Source of the DNA: JBAXGW01 sp037139195
GTDB taxonomy: Bacteria; Bacteroidota; Bacteroidia; Bacteroidales; JAHJDW01
Direction of reading: 5' to 3'
DNA: 64,000 bases
NCBI GenBank assembly: GCA_037139195.1
Contig: JBAXGW010000017.1
Location: 1-64,000 of the forward strand
Of this stretch, positions 17,368 through 25,348 are shown in pieces. Within the stretch, counting starts at the first letter, position 1; each line of letters opens with the position of its first letter. A program made the position numbers and the translations under genes. The notes beneath the pieces are model-generated. The model saw only the letters and a list, made by a program, of their open reading frames with translations, was not told where the DNA came from and did not search any database.

Positions 17368-20300
17368 CTATAGTTTTGCTTTTACTTCGAATTCGTCGTA
17401 ACCTTCAACAATATCACCAACTTTAATATCATTGAAATTATTGATATTCAAACCGCAATCTTGTCCTACTACAGCTTCTTTTACTTCGTCTTTAAAACGT
17501 TTAAGTGTGCCAAGAGTTCCAGTATGAACAACAATACCATCACGAATTATACGAACTTTAGTGTTTCGCATAATTTTTCCGTCTAATACAAAGCAACCTG
17601 CAATTGTACCAACTTTTGTGATTTTAAATACTTCGCGGATTTCAAGATTACAAACAATTTTTTCTTGAACTTCAGGAGCAAGCATGCCTTCCATCGCATC
17701 TCTTACTTCGTTGATTGCGTCGTAGATGATTGAATATAAACGGATATCTATTTCTTCTTTTTCTGCAAGCTTTTTAGCATTCAATGAAGGACGCACTTGG
17801 AATCCAATAATAATTGCATTTGAAGCCGAAGCTAATAATACATCAGATTCTGAAACAGCTCCAACTGATTTATGAATAACATTAACCTGAATTTTAGAAG
17901 TAGATAACTTCAATAATGAATCTGTCAAAGCTTCAATTGAACCATCTACATCACCTTTAACAATGATGTTAAGCTCTTTGAAATCACCAATAGCAATACG
18001 ACGACCAATTTCATCAAGAGTAATATGTTTTTGGGTACGAATACCTTGTTCACGTTGTAATTGAAGACGTTTTGTAGCAATAGTTTTTGCTTCTTTTTCG
18101 TCAGCAAACATATTTAATCGATCGCCAGCTTGAGGAGCTCCATTTAAACCTAGAATTTGAACAGGTGTTGATGGTCCTGCAACTTCAATTGGAACACCTC
18201 TTTCGTTAAACATAGCACGGATTTTTCCGTAATAGCAGCCTGCTAATATTGGATCTCCTACTCGCATTGCACCAGTTTGAATAAGAGCAGTAGCTACATA
18301 TCCTCTACCTTTATCTAATTGAGATTCGATAACCGTTCCAACAGCTCTTTTATTTGAATTGCCTTTTAACTCAAGGATTTCAGCTTCTAATAATACTTTA
18401 TCTAGTAATACTTCAATGTTTAATCCTTTTTTAGCTGATATTTCCTGACATTGATATTTTCCACCCCATTCTTCTACAAGAATATTCATGTTAGCAAGTG
18501 CTTCACGAATTTTTTCTGGGTTTGCACCAGGCTTATCTATCTTGTTTATTGCAAATACCAAAGGTACGCCTGCTGCTTGAGCATGGTTTATTGCCTCTAC
18601 TGTTTGAGGCATAACGCTATCATCAGCAGCTATCACAATAATTGCAATATCTGTTACTTGAGCACCACGAGCACGCATAGCAGTAAATGCTTCATGACCA
18701 GGAGTATCAAGGAAAGTAATAGTTTTTCCGTTATCTAATACCACAGAATAAGCACCTATATGTTGCGTAATACCACCTGCTTCACCTGCTATAACGTTTG
18801 TTTTACGAATATAATCTAGTAGAGATGTTTTACCATGATCCACATGACCCATTACCGTTACAATTGGTGGACGTGGAACTAAATCTTCTTCATTATCAGC
18901 TTCTTCAAGCGATGTTTCTTGAACTTCGGCACTTACAAACTCTGTTGTAAAACCAAATTCTTCAGCAACTATAGTTAATGTTTCAGCATCTAATCGTTGA
19001 TTAATAGATACAAATAAACCCAAACTCATGCAAGTAGCAATAATTTTTGTTACTTGAACATTCATCATAATAGCTAATTCGTTTGCTGTAACAAATTCTG
19101 TAACTTTCAATACGCTCTTTTCGCCTTCTTCACGTTCAAGTTGTTCTTGCATGTGTTGGCTTACCGAATCACGTTTTAATCTTCTATGTTTTGAAGCCTT
19201 AGATTTTCCAGCTCCACTTAATCGAGCTAAAGTTTCGCGTATTTGTTTTTGTATATCTTCTTCAGTAGGAGCAACTTTTGGTTTTTCAGGAAGTTTAGTA
19301 TTTGGTTTTTTGCGATCCTTGCTAAATCTATTTTGTGGATTTAGTGGTAAAGCACTTCCTGTACCTCCCTGATTGGTTGGTTTACCAAAACCTTGTTGTT
19401 GTCTTTGTTGGTTTTGTGCTGCTTGATTTGGTTTTTGTTGACCTTGTGCTCCTCCTCCTTGGTTCTGACCTTGATTCTGACCTTGAGTTTGTGGATTTGT
19501 TCCAGTTTGTACAACGCCATCTTTTTTAATGCGTTTACGTTTCTTCTTTTTACCATGCTCAAATGAAGCAGATGAAGAAGCAACTGGTTGTTTTTTCTTA
19601 TCATCTTTTTCCTTTTTATCAGGAAGAACAATTCTTCCTAAGATAGTAGGACCATCAAGCTTTTGATATTGTGTTTTAATAAAGTTTTCTGGATTTCCAT
19701 CAGGATTTAATGCTGCTTCATCAAGTTCAATATCACCATCAAGCTCAATAATATCAGCAGGCGCATCGATAATTGATTCATTTTCAACAATATTTTCTTC
19801 GTCCTTAACACTTGATTTTGATTTCTTGATTTTATCTTCTATTTCAACCTCAATTTGAGCTTCAACAATAGCTTTAGTCTCAACCTTATCCTCAATAATT
19901 TCTTCCGTCTTAGCCTTAACTTTTATTTCTTCCTCAATTTTTTCTTTTTCTGCTTTAGATTTAGTCTTTTTAGGTTTTAAACTTTCCAAATCCATTTTGC
20001 CAAGCACCTTAATATTTACTGAATCTTTCGAATCATCAACTAGGGTAAGTTTATCTTCAATTGGTTTTACCTCAACTGGCTTTTCTACTGGTTTTACAGG
20101 AATTTCTGCTTCTATCACTTTTTCGATAGGTTTAGCAATTACCTCTTTTGAAGGTTCTTTTATTATTGGCTTTTTATGAGCATTTAAGTCAATTTTCCCA
20201 AGCACTTTGATATTAGATTCTAACTTAGGTCTTTCTTCTATGCGTTCATCAACAATAACATTGACATTCTTTATCAAAAGCTCAGCGGGTTCGTCATCAT

Positions 20301-20577
20301 CATTTGAGGAAGTATCAACTTCGTCTTCGTTAATAGTAATTGTTTGTTTTTTGCTTGATATACCAATTACCATTTGGTTCGACTTTTCCTTGACGCTTTT
20401 TTCTGATTGAAATTCATTAAGCAACAATTCAAAGATATCATCAGATACTTTTGTATTTGGACTTGAATCAATGCCTTTCCCTTTTTTATTTAGGTATTCA
20501 ACAATGGTACTAATGCCTACATTAAGTTCTTTTGCTACTTTACTTAATCGCCTTACTTGTTTGTTGTCTTCTGCCAT
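17368..20577 (-). CDS. infB: Translation initiation factor IF-2
   Basis: GTPase (1069 aa) that places fMet-tRNA in the ribosomal P site. A small IF2_N domain lies at the N-terminus (VRRLSKVAKELNVGISTIVE), followed by a long charged, low-complexity linker (about 60-480) rich in K/E/V and then G/Q/N repeats (QGQNQGQNQGGGAQGQ). The G domain starts near residue 570 with VTVMGHVDHGKTSLLDYI (G1), DTPGHEAFTAMRARG (G3) and FAINKIDKPGAN (G4); domains II, III and C2 follow. The ATG at 20577 is chosen over 20592 because MAEDNKQVRRLSK is the usual IF-2 start. Last gene of the rimP-nusA-infB operon. Confidence 0.97.
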   Translation of the reverse strand: MAEDNKQVRRLSKVAKELNVGISTIVEYLNKKGKGIDSSPNTKVSDDIFELLLNEFQSEKSVKEKSNQMVIGISSKKQTITINEDEVDTSSNDDDEPAELLIKNVNVIVDERIEERPKLESNIKVLGKIDLNAHKKPIIKEPSKEVIAKPIEKVIEAEIPVKPVEKPVEVKPIEDKLTLVDDSKDSVNIKVLGKMDLESLKPKKTKSKAEKEKIEEEIKVKAKTEEIIEDKVETKAIVEAQIEVEIEDKIKKSKSSVKDEENIVENESIIDAPADIIELDGDIELDEAALNPDGNPENFIKTQYQKLDGPTILGRIVLPDKKEKDDKKKQPVASSSASFEHGKKKKRKRIKKDGVVQTGTNPQTQGQNQGQNQGGGAQGQQKPNQAAQNQQRQQQGFGKPTNQGGTGSALPLNPQNRFSKDRKKPNTKLPEKPKVAPTEEDIQKQIRETLARLSGAGKSKASKHRRLKRDSVSQHMQEQLEREEGEKSVLKVTEFVTANELAIMMNVQVTKIIATCMSLGLFVSINQRLDAETLTIVAEEFGFTTEFVSAEVQETSLEEADNEEDLVPRPPIVTVMGHVDHGKTSLLDYIRKTNVIAGEAGGITQHIGAYSVVLDNGKTITFLDTPGHEAFTAMRARGAQVTDIAIIVIAADDSVMPQTVEAINHAQAAGVPLVFAINKIDKPGANPEKIREALANMNILVEEWGGKYQCQEISAKKGLNIEVLLDKVLLEAEILELKGNSNKRAVGTVIESQLDKGRGYVATALIQTGAMRVGDPILAGCYYGKIRAMFNERGVPIEVAGPSTPVQILGLNGAPQAGDRLNMFADEKEAKTIATKRLQLQREQGIRTQKHITLDEIGRRIAIGDFKELNIIVKGDVDGSIEALTDSLLKLSTSKIQVNVIHKSVGAVSESDVLLASASNAIIIGFQVRPSLNAKKLAEKEEIDIRLYSIIYDAINEVRDAMEGMLAPEVQEKIVCNLEIREVFKITKVGTIAGCFVLDGKIMRNTKVRIIRDGIVVHTGTLGTLKRFKDEVKEAVVGQDCGLNINNFNDIKVGDIVEGYDEFEVKAKL

Positions 20578-20678
20578 ATTAATATTTGTCATTTATAGCC
20601 TGAATAACTTGTTTTTATTTGAAATTGAATGCTACTTTCTTTAAAGCAAATGCACTAAACTATTTGCTAAATAGATTT

Positions 20679-21914
20679 TTATTCAAATTCTGCTTTTAAT
20701 ATTCTAACAACTTCTTTAATTGTTTCCTCTTCTAAGTCAGTACGTTTTACTAATTCGTCTACTGTTAATTCCAATACACTCTTAGCGGTATCGCATCCAA
20801 CTTTTTTAAGTTCATCTAAAATCCATTGATCGATTTCATCAGAGAATTCGTCCATATCTACATCTTCGTAATCAGGATCAGTATCTCTATATACATCTAT
20901 TTCGTAACCAGTTAATTTGCCAGCCAAACGAATATTGTATCCGCCTTTTCCTATAGCTAAAGAAACTTGGTCTGTTTTCAAGAAAACATCTGCACGTTTT
21001 GTTTCTTCGTCAATTTTTATTGAAGAAATTTTTGCAGGACTTAGCGAACGAGAAATAAACAAAGAAGGATTACTTGTGTAGTTAATTACATCAATATTTT
21101 CGTTTCTTAGTTCACGTACTATGCCATGTATTCTACTTCCTTTCATTCCAACACATGCTCCAACTGGATCAATACGGTCGTCGTACGATTCTACTGCTAC
21201 TTTTGCTCTTTCTCCAGGTATACGAACGATTTTTTTAATAGTAATTAAACCATCAAAAACTTCAGGTACTTCTTGCTCAAAAAGTCTTTCAAGGAAAGCA
21301 GGAGCCGTTCTTGACAAAATTATTTGAGGAGTATTATTTTTTAGTTCAACTTTAAAAATAACAGCACGAAGCGTATCGCCTTTTCTATAATGGTCTGAAG
21401 GAATTTGTTCAATTTTAGGTAATAAAAGCTCATTGTTTTCATCATCTAAAATCAATATTTCTTTTTTCCATATTTGGTATACTTCACCAGTAACAATTTC
21501 GCCTACTTTATCTTTATACTTGCGATAGATATTGTCTTTTTCTAATTCCATAACCCTAGAAGAAAGGTTTTGACGAACAGCTAATACCGCTCTGCGTCCA
21601 AATCCTTCTAGTTTTAATTCTTCAGAAACTTCTTCTCCAATTTCAAAATCGGGTTCTATTTTTATTGCTTCAGAATATGCAATTTCCTGAATTGGATCTT
21701 GAACCATTCCGTCTTCTACAATAACTCTATTGCGCCATACTTCTAAATCGCCCTTATCAATATTGATAATAATATCAAAATTTTCAGATGTTCCATATTT
21801 TTTAGTAATCATATTTCTGAATACATCTTCTAGTATTCTCATCATGGTTACACGGTCGATATTCTTAAGTTCCTTAAACTCTGAAAAAGAATCAACTAAA
21901 TTTAAGTTTTCCAT
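20679..21914 (-). CDS. nusA: Transcription termination/antitermination factor NusA
   Basis: RNA polymerase-binding elongation factor (411 aa). N-terminal domain (about 1-125; KNIDRVTMMRILEDVFRNMI), S1 domain (about 130-200; VGEIVTGEVYQIWKKEILIL), and two KH domains (ACVGMKGSRIHGIVRELR and VSLAIGKGGYNIRLAGKL). It ends with a short acidic tail and an HhH-like segment and lacks the AR1/AR2 repeats of E. coli NusA, as is usual outside gammaproteobacteria. Six bases downstream of rimP; infB follows after about 100 bases. Confidence 0.96.
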   Translation of the reverse strand: MENLNLVDSFSEFKELKNIDRVTMMRILEDVFRNMITKKYGTSENFDIIINIDKGDLEVWRNRVIVEDGMVQDPIQEIAYSEAIKIEPDFEIGEEVSEELKLEGFGRRAVLAVRQNLSSRVMELEKDNIYRKYKDKVGEIVTGEVYQIWKKEILILDDENNELLLPKIEQIPSDHYRKGDTLRAVIFKVELKNNTPQIILSRTAPAFLERLFEQEVPEVFDGLITIKKIVRIPGERAKVAVESYDDRIDPVGACVGMKGSRIHGIVRELRNENIDVINYTSNPSLFISRSLSPAKISSIKIDEETKRADVFLKTDQVSLAIGKGGYNIRLAGKLTGYEIDVYRDTDPDYEDVDMDEFSDEIDQWILDELKKVGCDTAKSVLELTVDELVKRTDLEEETIKEVVRILKAEFE

Positions 21915-21920
21915 TTTAAC

Positions 21921-22391
21921 TTAGTCTATTAAATTTTTAAAACTGATGATTATTTTTGTTTCTGTATTTTTATAGTCAAATGGCAGTTTTTCAACTACTG
22001 TTTGTTTGCTTTTCTTTCCTTCTACTTTGCTAGTGCACTCAATCACAAATCCATTTTCGTCAGCAGAAATTAAAATTCCTTTGAAAATTTTATTGTCTTT
22101 TGTTTTTACCTGAACTTCTCTCCCAATATTTTTTTTATACTGGATAAGAACTCTAAGAGGCTGATCTAGGCCTGGAGAAGAAACATCTAACTCAAAATCT
22201 TCTATTTCGCGATCTAAATTACCTTCTATTCTACGGCTCAAAGAAATGCAATCATCAACGGTTGCTCCTTCAAAAGAGTCGATATAAACGGTTATTTTAT
22301 TTCCGCTTTTTATCGAAAAATCTACTAAGAAAATAGACGTCATGTCTTCTTCTTCCTTTATTAGCGCACGTATTTTTTCTTTTGATATCAT
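21921..22391 (-). CDS. rimP: Ribosome maturation factor RimP
   Basis: A 156-aa factor for 30S subunit maturation. Family features: the alpha/beta N-terminal domain with VYIDSFEGATVDDCISLSRR and LEVSSPGLDQPL-like block (FELDVSSPGLDQPLRVL), then an Sm-like C-terminal domain (KTKDNKIFKGILISADENG). First gene of the rimP-nusA-infB operon. The transcript has a leader of about 60 bases containing a GC-rich hairpin (22411-22438) after a good promoter. Confidence 0.95.
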   Translation of the reverse strand: MISKEKIRALIKEEEDMTSIFLVDFSIKSGNKITVYIDSFEGATVDDCISLSRRIEGNLDREIEDFELDVSSPGLDQPLRVLIQYKKNIGREVQVKTKDNKIFKGILISADENGFVIECTSKVEGKKSKQTVVEKLPFDYKNTETKIIISFKNLID

Positions 22392-22410
22392 AGCAATTAA
22401 CGTGTAAAGA

Positions 22411-22438
22411 AAGAGGGGACTTTTTAGCCCCCTCTCTT
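22411..22438 (-). promoter_or_regulatory. GC-rich hairpin in the rimP-nusA-infB leader
   Basis: The plus strand reads AAGAGGGG-ACTTTTTAGC-CCCCTCTCTT, a 7-8-bp strong stem. It lies between the predicted transcription start (about 22452) and the rimP ATG (22391) on the minus strand. Because it is inside the leader of an operon containing nusA, an attenuator role is possible, but it is followed by TTCTTTACACG and not a long T run, so it is not a standard terminator. Confidence 0.55.
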
Positions 22439-22458
22439 ATTATCTCACAAATCTTGGG

Positions 22459-22490
22459 CAAATGTATAAAATAGTTTATTCATTACCAAA
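22459..22490 (-). promoter_or_regulatory. Promoter of the rimP-nusA-infB operon
   Basis: On the minus strand: TTTG (22490-22487), 20 bases, then TACATTTG (22466-22459), an almost ideal Bacteroidota primary promoter. Confidence 0.75.
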
Positions 22491-22627
22491 TAGTTTGACA
22501 AAAATTTCTATTTCAACTCCTTTTAGCGATTTATTTTGTTTATAAAAATGTTTTTTATGTGCAAGTATTTTTTAATTTTGTGTTTCATGTTTGCAATAGG
22601 CAGGCAAACTAAAATAGTGTTCTTATT

Positions 22628-22798
22628 ATGAAAAAGATATTGATACATAAATCATTTAAAATAATTTCATTGGCTTTATTGCTGATAAGCTTAAACAGCT
22701 GCTCTATTTTTGGACCTAAAAGGGAAAATTGCAACTGCACTTTTGGTCAAGTAAAACCTTCTCAAAAACAGATTGACCTTGCTAAAAGAAAAATATAG
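22628..22798 (+). CDS. Small Cys-rich lipoprotein
   Basis: A 56-residue protein. The N-terminus MKKILIHKSFKIISLALLLI is followed by a lipobox LNSC (Cys25), then SIFGPKRENCNCTF with a CxC pair and a basic tail. Very short secreted lipoproteins of this form (signal, Cys, one CNCP-like motif) are frequent in Bacteroidota. Its 3' end overlaps the TTG start region of the SprT-like gene by 20-26 bases in another frame, suggesting coupled translation. Function unknown. Confidence 0.6.
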   Translation: MKKILIHKSFKIISLALLLISLNSCSIFGPKRENCNCTFGQVKPSQKQIDLAKRKI

Positions 22799-23399
22799 AA
22801 GCATTTTAGTAAAGTATTTGCCACCAAATACGGTTGATTATTCTATAGATTTGATATTTCAACATAATATAAGCCTTACCATTACAAAGGGAAGAAGCAC
22901 AAAATTTGGCGATTACCGACCTCCTCAAAACTCGAAAGGGCACCGAATTACACTCAATTATAATTTGAATCAATATGCCTTTTTTATTACATTAATTCAT
23001 GAAATTGCTCACCTTGTTAATTGGAATAAGCACAGAAGCAAAGTAAAACCTCATGGCGAAGAATGGAAATACGAATTTGGCATTTTAATGAGTCCGTTCA
23101 TAAATGAATCAACGTTTCCGCCTGACATATTGAAATACTTGAAAGTTTATTTTCAAAACCCTAAAGCCTCTAGCTCTTCCGATGTACTTTTAATGAAATC
23201 ATTAATTCAACATAATAATGAACCAGCAGGAACATTTATTGAAGAAATACCCGAAAATAGTCTTTTTACATTCAGAGGTAATAGGATTTTTAGGAAGGGA
23301 GAGCAAATACGGAAAAGATTTAGATGCACAGAAATAAAAACAAAAAAAATATATTTGTTTAATCCACTTGCAGTTGTTGAATTGGTTGAAGAAAGTTAA
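22773..23399 (+). CDS. SprT-like zinc metalloprotease-fold protein
   Basis: A protein of about 208 aa with the zinc-binding HExxH motif in FFITLIHEIAHLVNW (H76, E77, H80) and a downstream PHGEEWKYEFG block as in SprT-like proteins. The C-terminal 50 residues (FTFRGNRIFRKGEQIRKRFR, CTEIKTKKIYLFNPLAVVEL) form a small beta domain in place of the classic zinc ribbon. There is no ATG: TTG at 22773 or 22779 are the only suitable starts, within the end of the preceding lipoprotein gene. SprT-like domains occur in DNA-protein crosslink proteases, but the bacterial substrate is unknown. The last 13 codons and the downstream hairpin are duplicated at 24620-24722. Confidence 0.8.
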   Translation: MTLLKEKYRSILVKYLPPNTVDYSIDLIFQHNISLTITKGRSTKFGDYRPPQNSKGHRITLNYNLNQYAFFITLIHEIAHLVNWNKHRSKVKPHGEEWKYEFGILMSPFINESTFPPDILKYLKVYFQNPKASSSSDVLLMKSLIQHNNEPAGTFIEEIPENSLFTFRGNRIFRKGEQIRKRFRCTEIKTKKIYLFNPLAVVELVEES

Positions 23400-23463
23400 A
23401 AAAAGAGATGGGTGTTTAAAAACCCTATCTCTCCTTACAAAAAACTTCATTGATTTGGTAAAA
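23361..23463 (+). repeat. Direct repeat 1: sprT-like 3' end plus terminator
   Basis: Aligned without gaps to 24620-24722, with five mismatches over 103 bases by my count. Weaker similarity extends upstream into A-rich sequence from about 23334. It includes the last 12 sense codons of the SprT-like gene, its stop and a hairpin (23404-23432). The two copies bracket the acyltransferase gene. Confidence 0.9.
23396..23432 (-). terminator. Terminator of the acyltransferase gene (repeat copy 1)
   Basis: Plus strand AGAGATGGGT-GTTTAAAA-ACCCTATCTCT forms a 10-bp stem (one bulge). On the minus strand it is followed by TTTTTTTAA. It ends transcription from the acyltransferase gene and may also block read-through from the SprT-like gene. 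Confidence 0.7.
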
Positions 23464-23514
23464 GTCATAGTTTTTTCAAATCTACAAAAATAATATAGTT
23501 GATAAAAAAGGGGT

Positions 23515-24591
23515 TTAATCCCTTAAATCCATTATTGGTTTTTCATAAAATTTATACAAAAGGGTTGATAAAAGAATGACAACAATCCAATAAATGGTGT
23601 AGGTTAATAAAGGATTATATCCTATTGGCATAAAATTATCGCGAATTACTGCAGCTACTAATGCCAAATTAATTAAATACATAGAGTATGAAATTATACT
23701 AATATGAGTAATTACTTGCACTAAATATCTATTTCCCACTTTAATAGAGTCTGCAAAAGGCAATATTAATAAAATTCCAATATATATTAAAGGAGGAGAA
23801 AACACTTTGTTATAGTTCCCCCAATCACTCTTGTCAAAGTAAAGCATAAAAAATATTATTAGTAGACCAATAATAAAATTAAATGCCTTAGTTTTTTTCC
23901 AAATATTTGAATAATAGAACTTAATATATGCTCCAAGAATTCCATAAGCAATAGCATCTATATAGTATATTACTATTCCATGTGCATTTTGACCTGCCCA
24001 GATAGAGCTGTTTCCCAGTCCAATTATACGCATCGAAATAGGGAAAAGGATATATAATAAAACAACTATTAATAAAAGCAACTTTATATTTTTCTTCGTA
24101 AACAAAACATAGAAAAGACTAAAAATAAGAGGGAAAGATAGATAAAACCATTCCTCGATAGTTATGCTCCATGACTCCCAGAAAAATCCATAAAATGGTT
24201 TATACAGATTTTGACAAAAGACAAAAAAAGTATAATTGAATTGTGTAAAATCCTCTTTAATCACTCCATAGTAAACAAAAACAATGTTCAAAATAAGAAT
24301 TAAATAATAGTTAGGTAGAGTTCGAAACCACCTCCTCTTCAAAAATTTTAGAATAATTGGAAGTGAAAGTCCTTCTTTTTCAAATGTTTTTATAAGAATA
24401 GAGCCAATCAAGAACCCACTCAAGACAAAAAATAGAGTAACTCCAGGTATAAGTTTAAACCAACCTAAATTAGCAGTTAAATCGCCTAAAATAAACCTCC
24501 CATGTTGCATAACAACTTCTATAATAGCCAAAGCCCTTAATATATCTAATCCAAAGGTTCTTTTAGAATAATCTAAATTAAAAAGAAACAT
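23515..24591 (-). CDS. Acyltransferase 3 family membrane protein (OafA/YrhL-like)
   Basis: A 358-aa protein with about ten transmembrane helices. It has the family's N-terminal RALAIIEVVMQHGRF (active-site type His) and the LFFVLSGFLIGSILI block at about 55-70. Members O-acetylate surface polysaccharides, peptidoglycan or lipids; the acceptor here is unknown. The gene lies between the convergent SprT-like and ribE genes, flanked by 103-bp direct repeats carrying their shared terminator, so it looks like a later insertion. A TATTTTTG (-7-like) box sits 8-15 bases upstream of the start (minus strand 24606-24599), too close to be comfortable. Confidence 0.9.
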   Translation of the reverse strand: MFLFNLDYSKRTFGLDILRALAIIEVVMQHGRFILGDLTANLGWFKLIPGVTLFFVLSGFLIGSILIKTFEKEGLSLPIILKFLKRRWFRTLPNYYLILILNIVFVYYGVIKEDFTQFNYTFFVFCQNLYKPFYGFFWESWSITIEEWFYLSFPLIFSLFYVLFTKKNIKLLLLIVVLLYILFPISMRIIGLGNSSIWAGQNAHGIVIYYIDAIAYGILGAYIKFYYSNIWKKTKAFNFIIGLLIIFFMLYFDKSDWGNYNKVFSPPLIYIGILLILPFADSIKVGNRYLVQVITHISIISYSMYLINLALVAAVIRDNFMPIGYNPLLTYTIYWIVVILLSTLLYKFYEKPIMDLRD

Positions 24592-24619
24592 ATAAAAACA
24601 AAAATATAAATATTAGTTA

Positions 24620-24722
24620 AATCCACTTGCAGTTGTTGAATTGGTTGAAGAAATTTAAAAAGAGAGATGGGTGTTTAAAAACCCTATCTCTCTTTACAAA
24701 TAACTTCATTGATTTGTTAAAA
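24620..24722 (+). repeat. Direct repeat 2: orphan sprT-like 3' end plus terminator
   Basis: Second copy of the segment at 23361-23463. Here the sprT-like coding tail (NPLAVVELVEE) is an orphan fragment with no gene attached, a clear relic of duplication. It lies between ribE and the acyltransferase gene. Confidence 0.9.
24652..24691 (-). terminator. Terminator of ribE (repeat copy 2)
   Basis: Same hairpin as in copy 1 (AGAGATGGGT / ACCCTATCTCT, 24663-24691), followed on the minus strand by CTTTTTAAATTT. Confidence 0.7.
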
Positions 24723-24740
24723 ATCTACATTTAAAAAAAT

Positions 24741-25343
24741 TTAAGCTTTTCCTAAATGTATTTTCAATAAACGTTCAACGTATTTTCCAATAATATCAAA
24801 CTCTAAATTTACAATTGTTCCTGCTTTGTATGTATGAAACACCGTATGCTCATAAGTATACGGAATAATTGCTACTTGAAATGTATTTAATTCAGAGTTT
24901 ACAACTGTTAAGCTAACTCCATCAATTGATACTGAGCCTTTTTCAACAGTGCAGAAGTTTTTGTACTCATATTCAAAAGTATAATACCAACTTCCATTTG
25001 CTTCTTCTACTTTAGTGCATTTTGCCGTTTGGTCAACGTGTCCTTGAACAATGTGTCCGTCAATCATACCATTAACAGTCATAGAACGCTCTAAATTTAC
25101 TTCGCTTCCAACTACTAATTGCCCTAAACTCGATTTTTCAAGTGTTTCTTTTATGGCTGTAACCACATATCTACTTTTTTCTAAATCTACTTTTACCGTT
25201 GTAAGACAAACGCCATTATGCGATACGCTTTGATCTATTTTAAGCTCTTTTCCTATTCTGGCTTCAATTGTAAAGTGAATATTATCTTGGTCGCGATCAA
25301 TGGCAACCACTTTTCCCATGTCTTCTACAATTCCTGTAAACAT
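24741..25343 (-). CDS. ribE: Riboflavin synthase (alpha chain)
   Basis: Trimeric enzyme (200 aa) that dismutates two 6,7-dimethyl-8-ribityllumazine molecules into riboflavin. It shows the N-terminal MFTGIVE signature and two lumazine-binding repeats (about 1-95 and 97-190): SVSHNGVCLTTV in the first and GSVSIDGVSLTVV in the second, plus HIVQGHVD. It lies 5 bases after the stop of the type B T9SS protein gene on the same strand; no other rib gene is in the window. Confidence 0.96.
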   Translation of the reverse strand: MFTGIVEDMGKVVAIDRDQDNIHFTIEARIGKELKIDQSVSHNGVCLTTVKVDLEKSRYVVTAIKETLEKSSLGQLVVGSEVNLERSMTVNGMIDGHIVQGHVDQTAKCTKVEEANGSWYYTFEYEYKNFCTVEKGSVSIDGVSLTVVNSELNTFQVAIIPYTYEHTVFHTYKAGTIVNLEFDIIGKYVERLLKIHLGKA

Positions 25344-25348
25344 AATAA

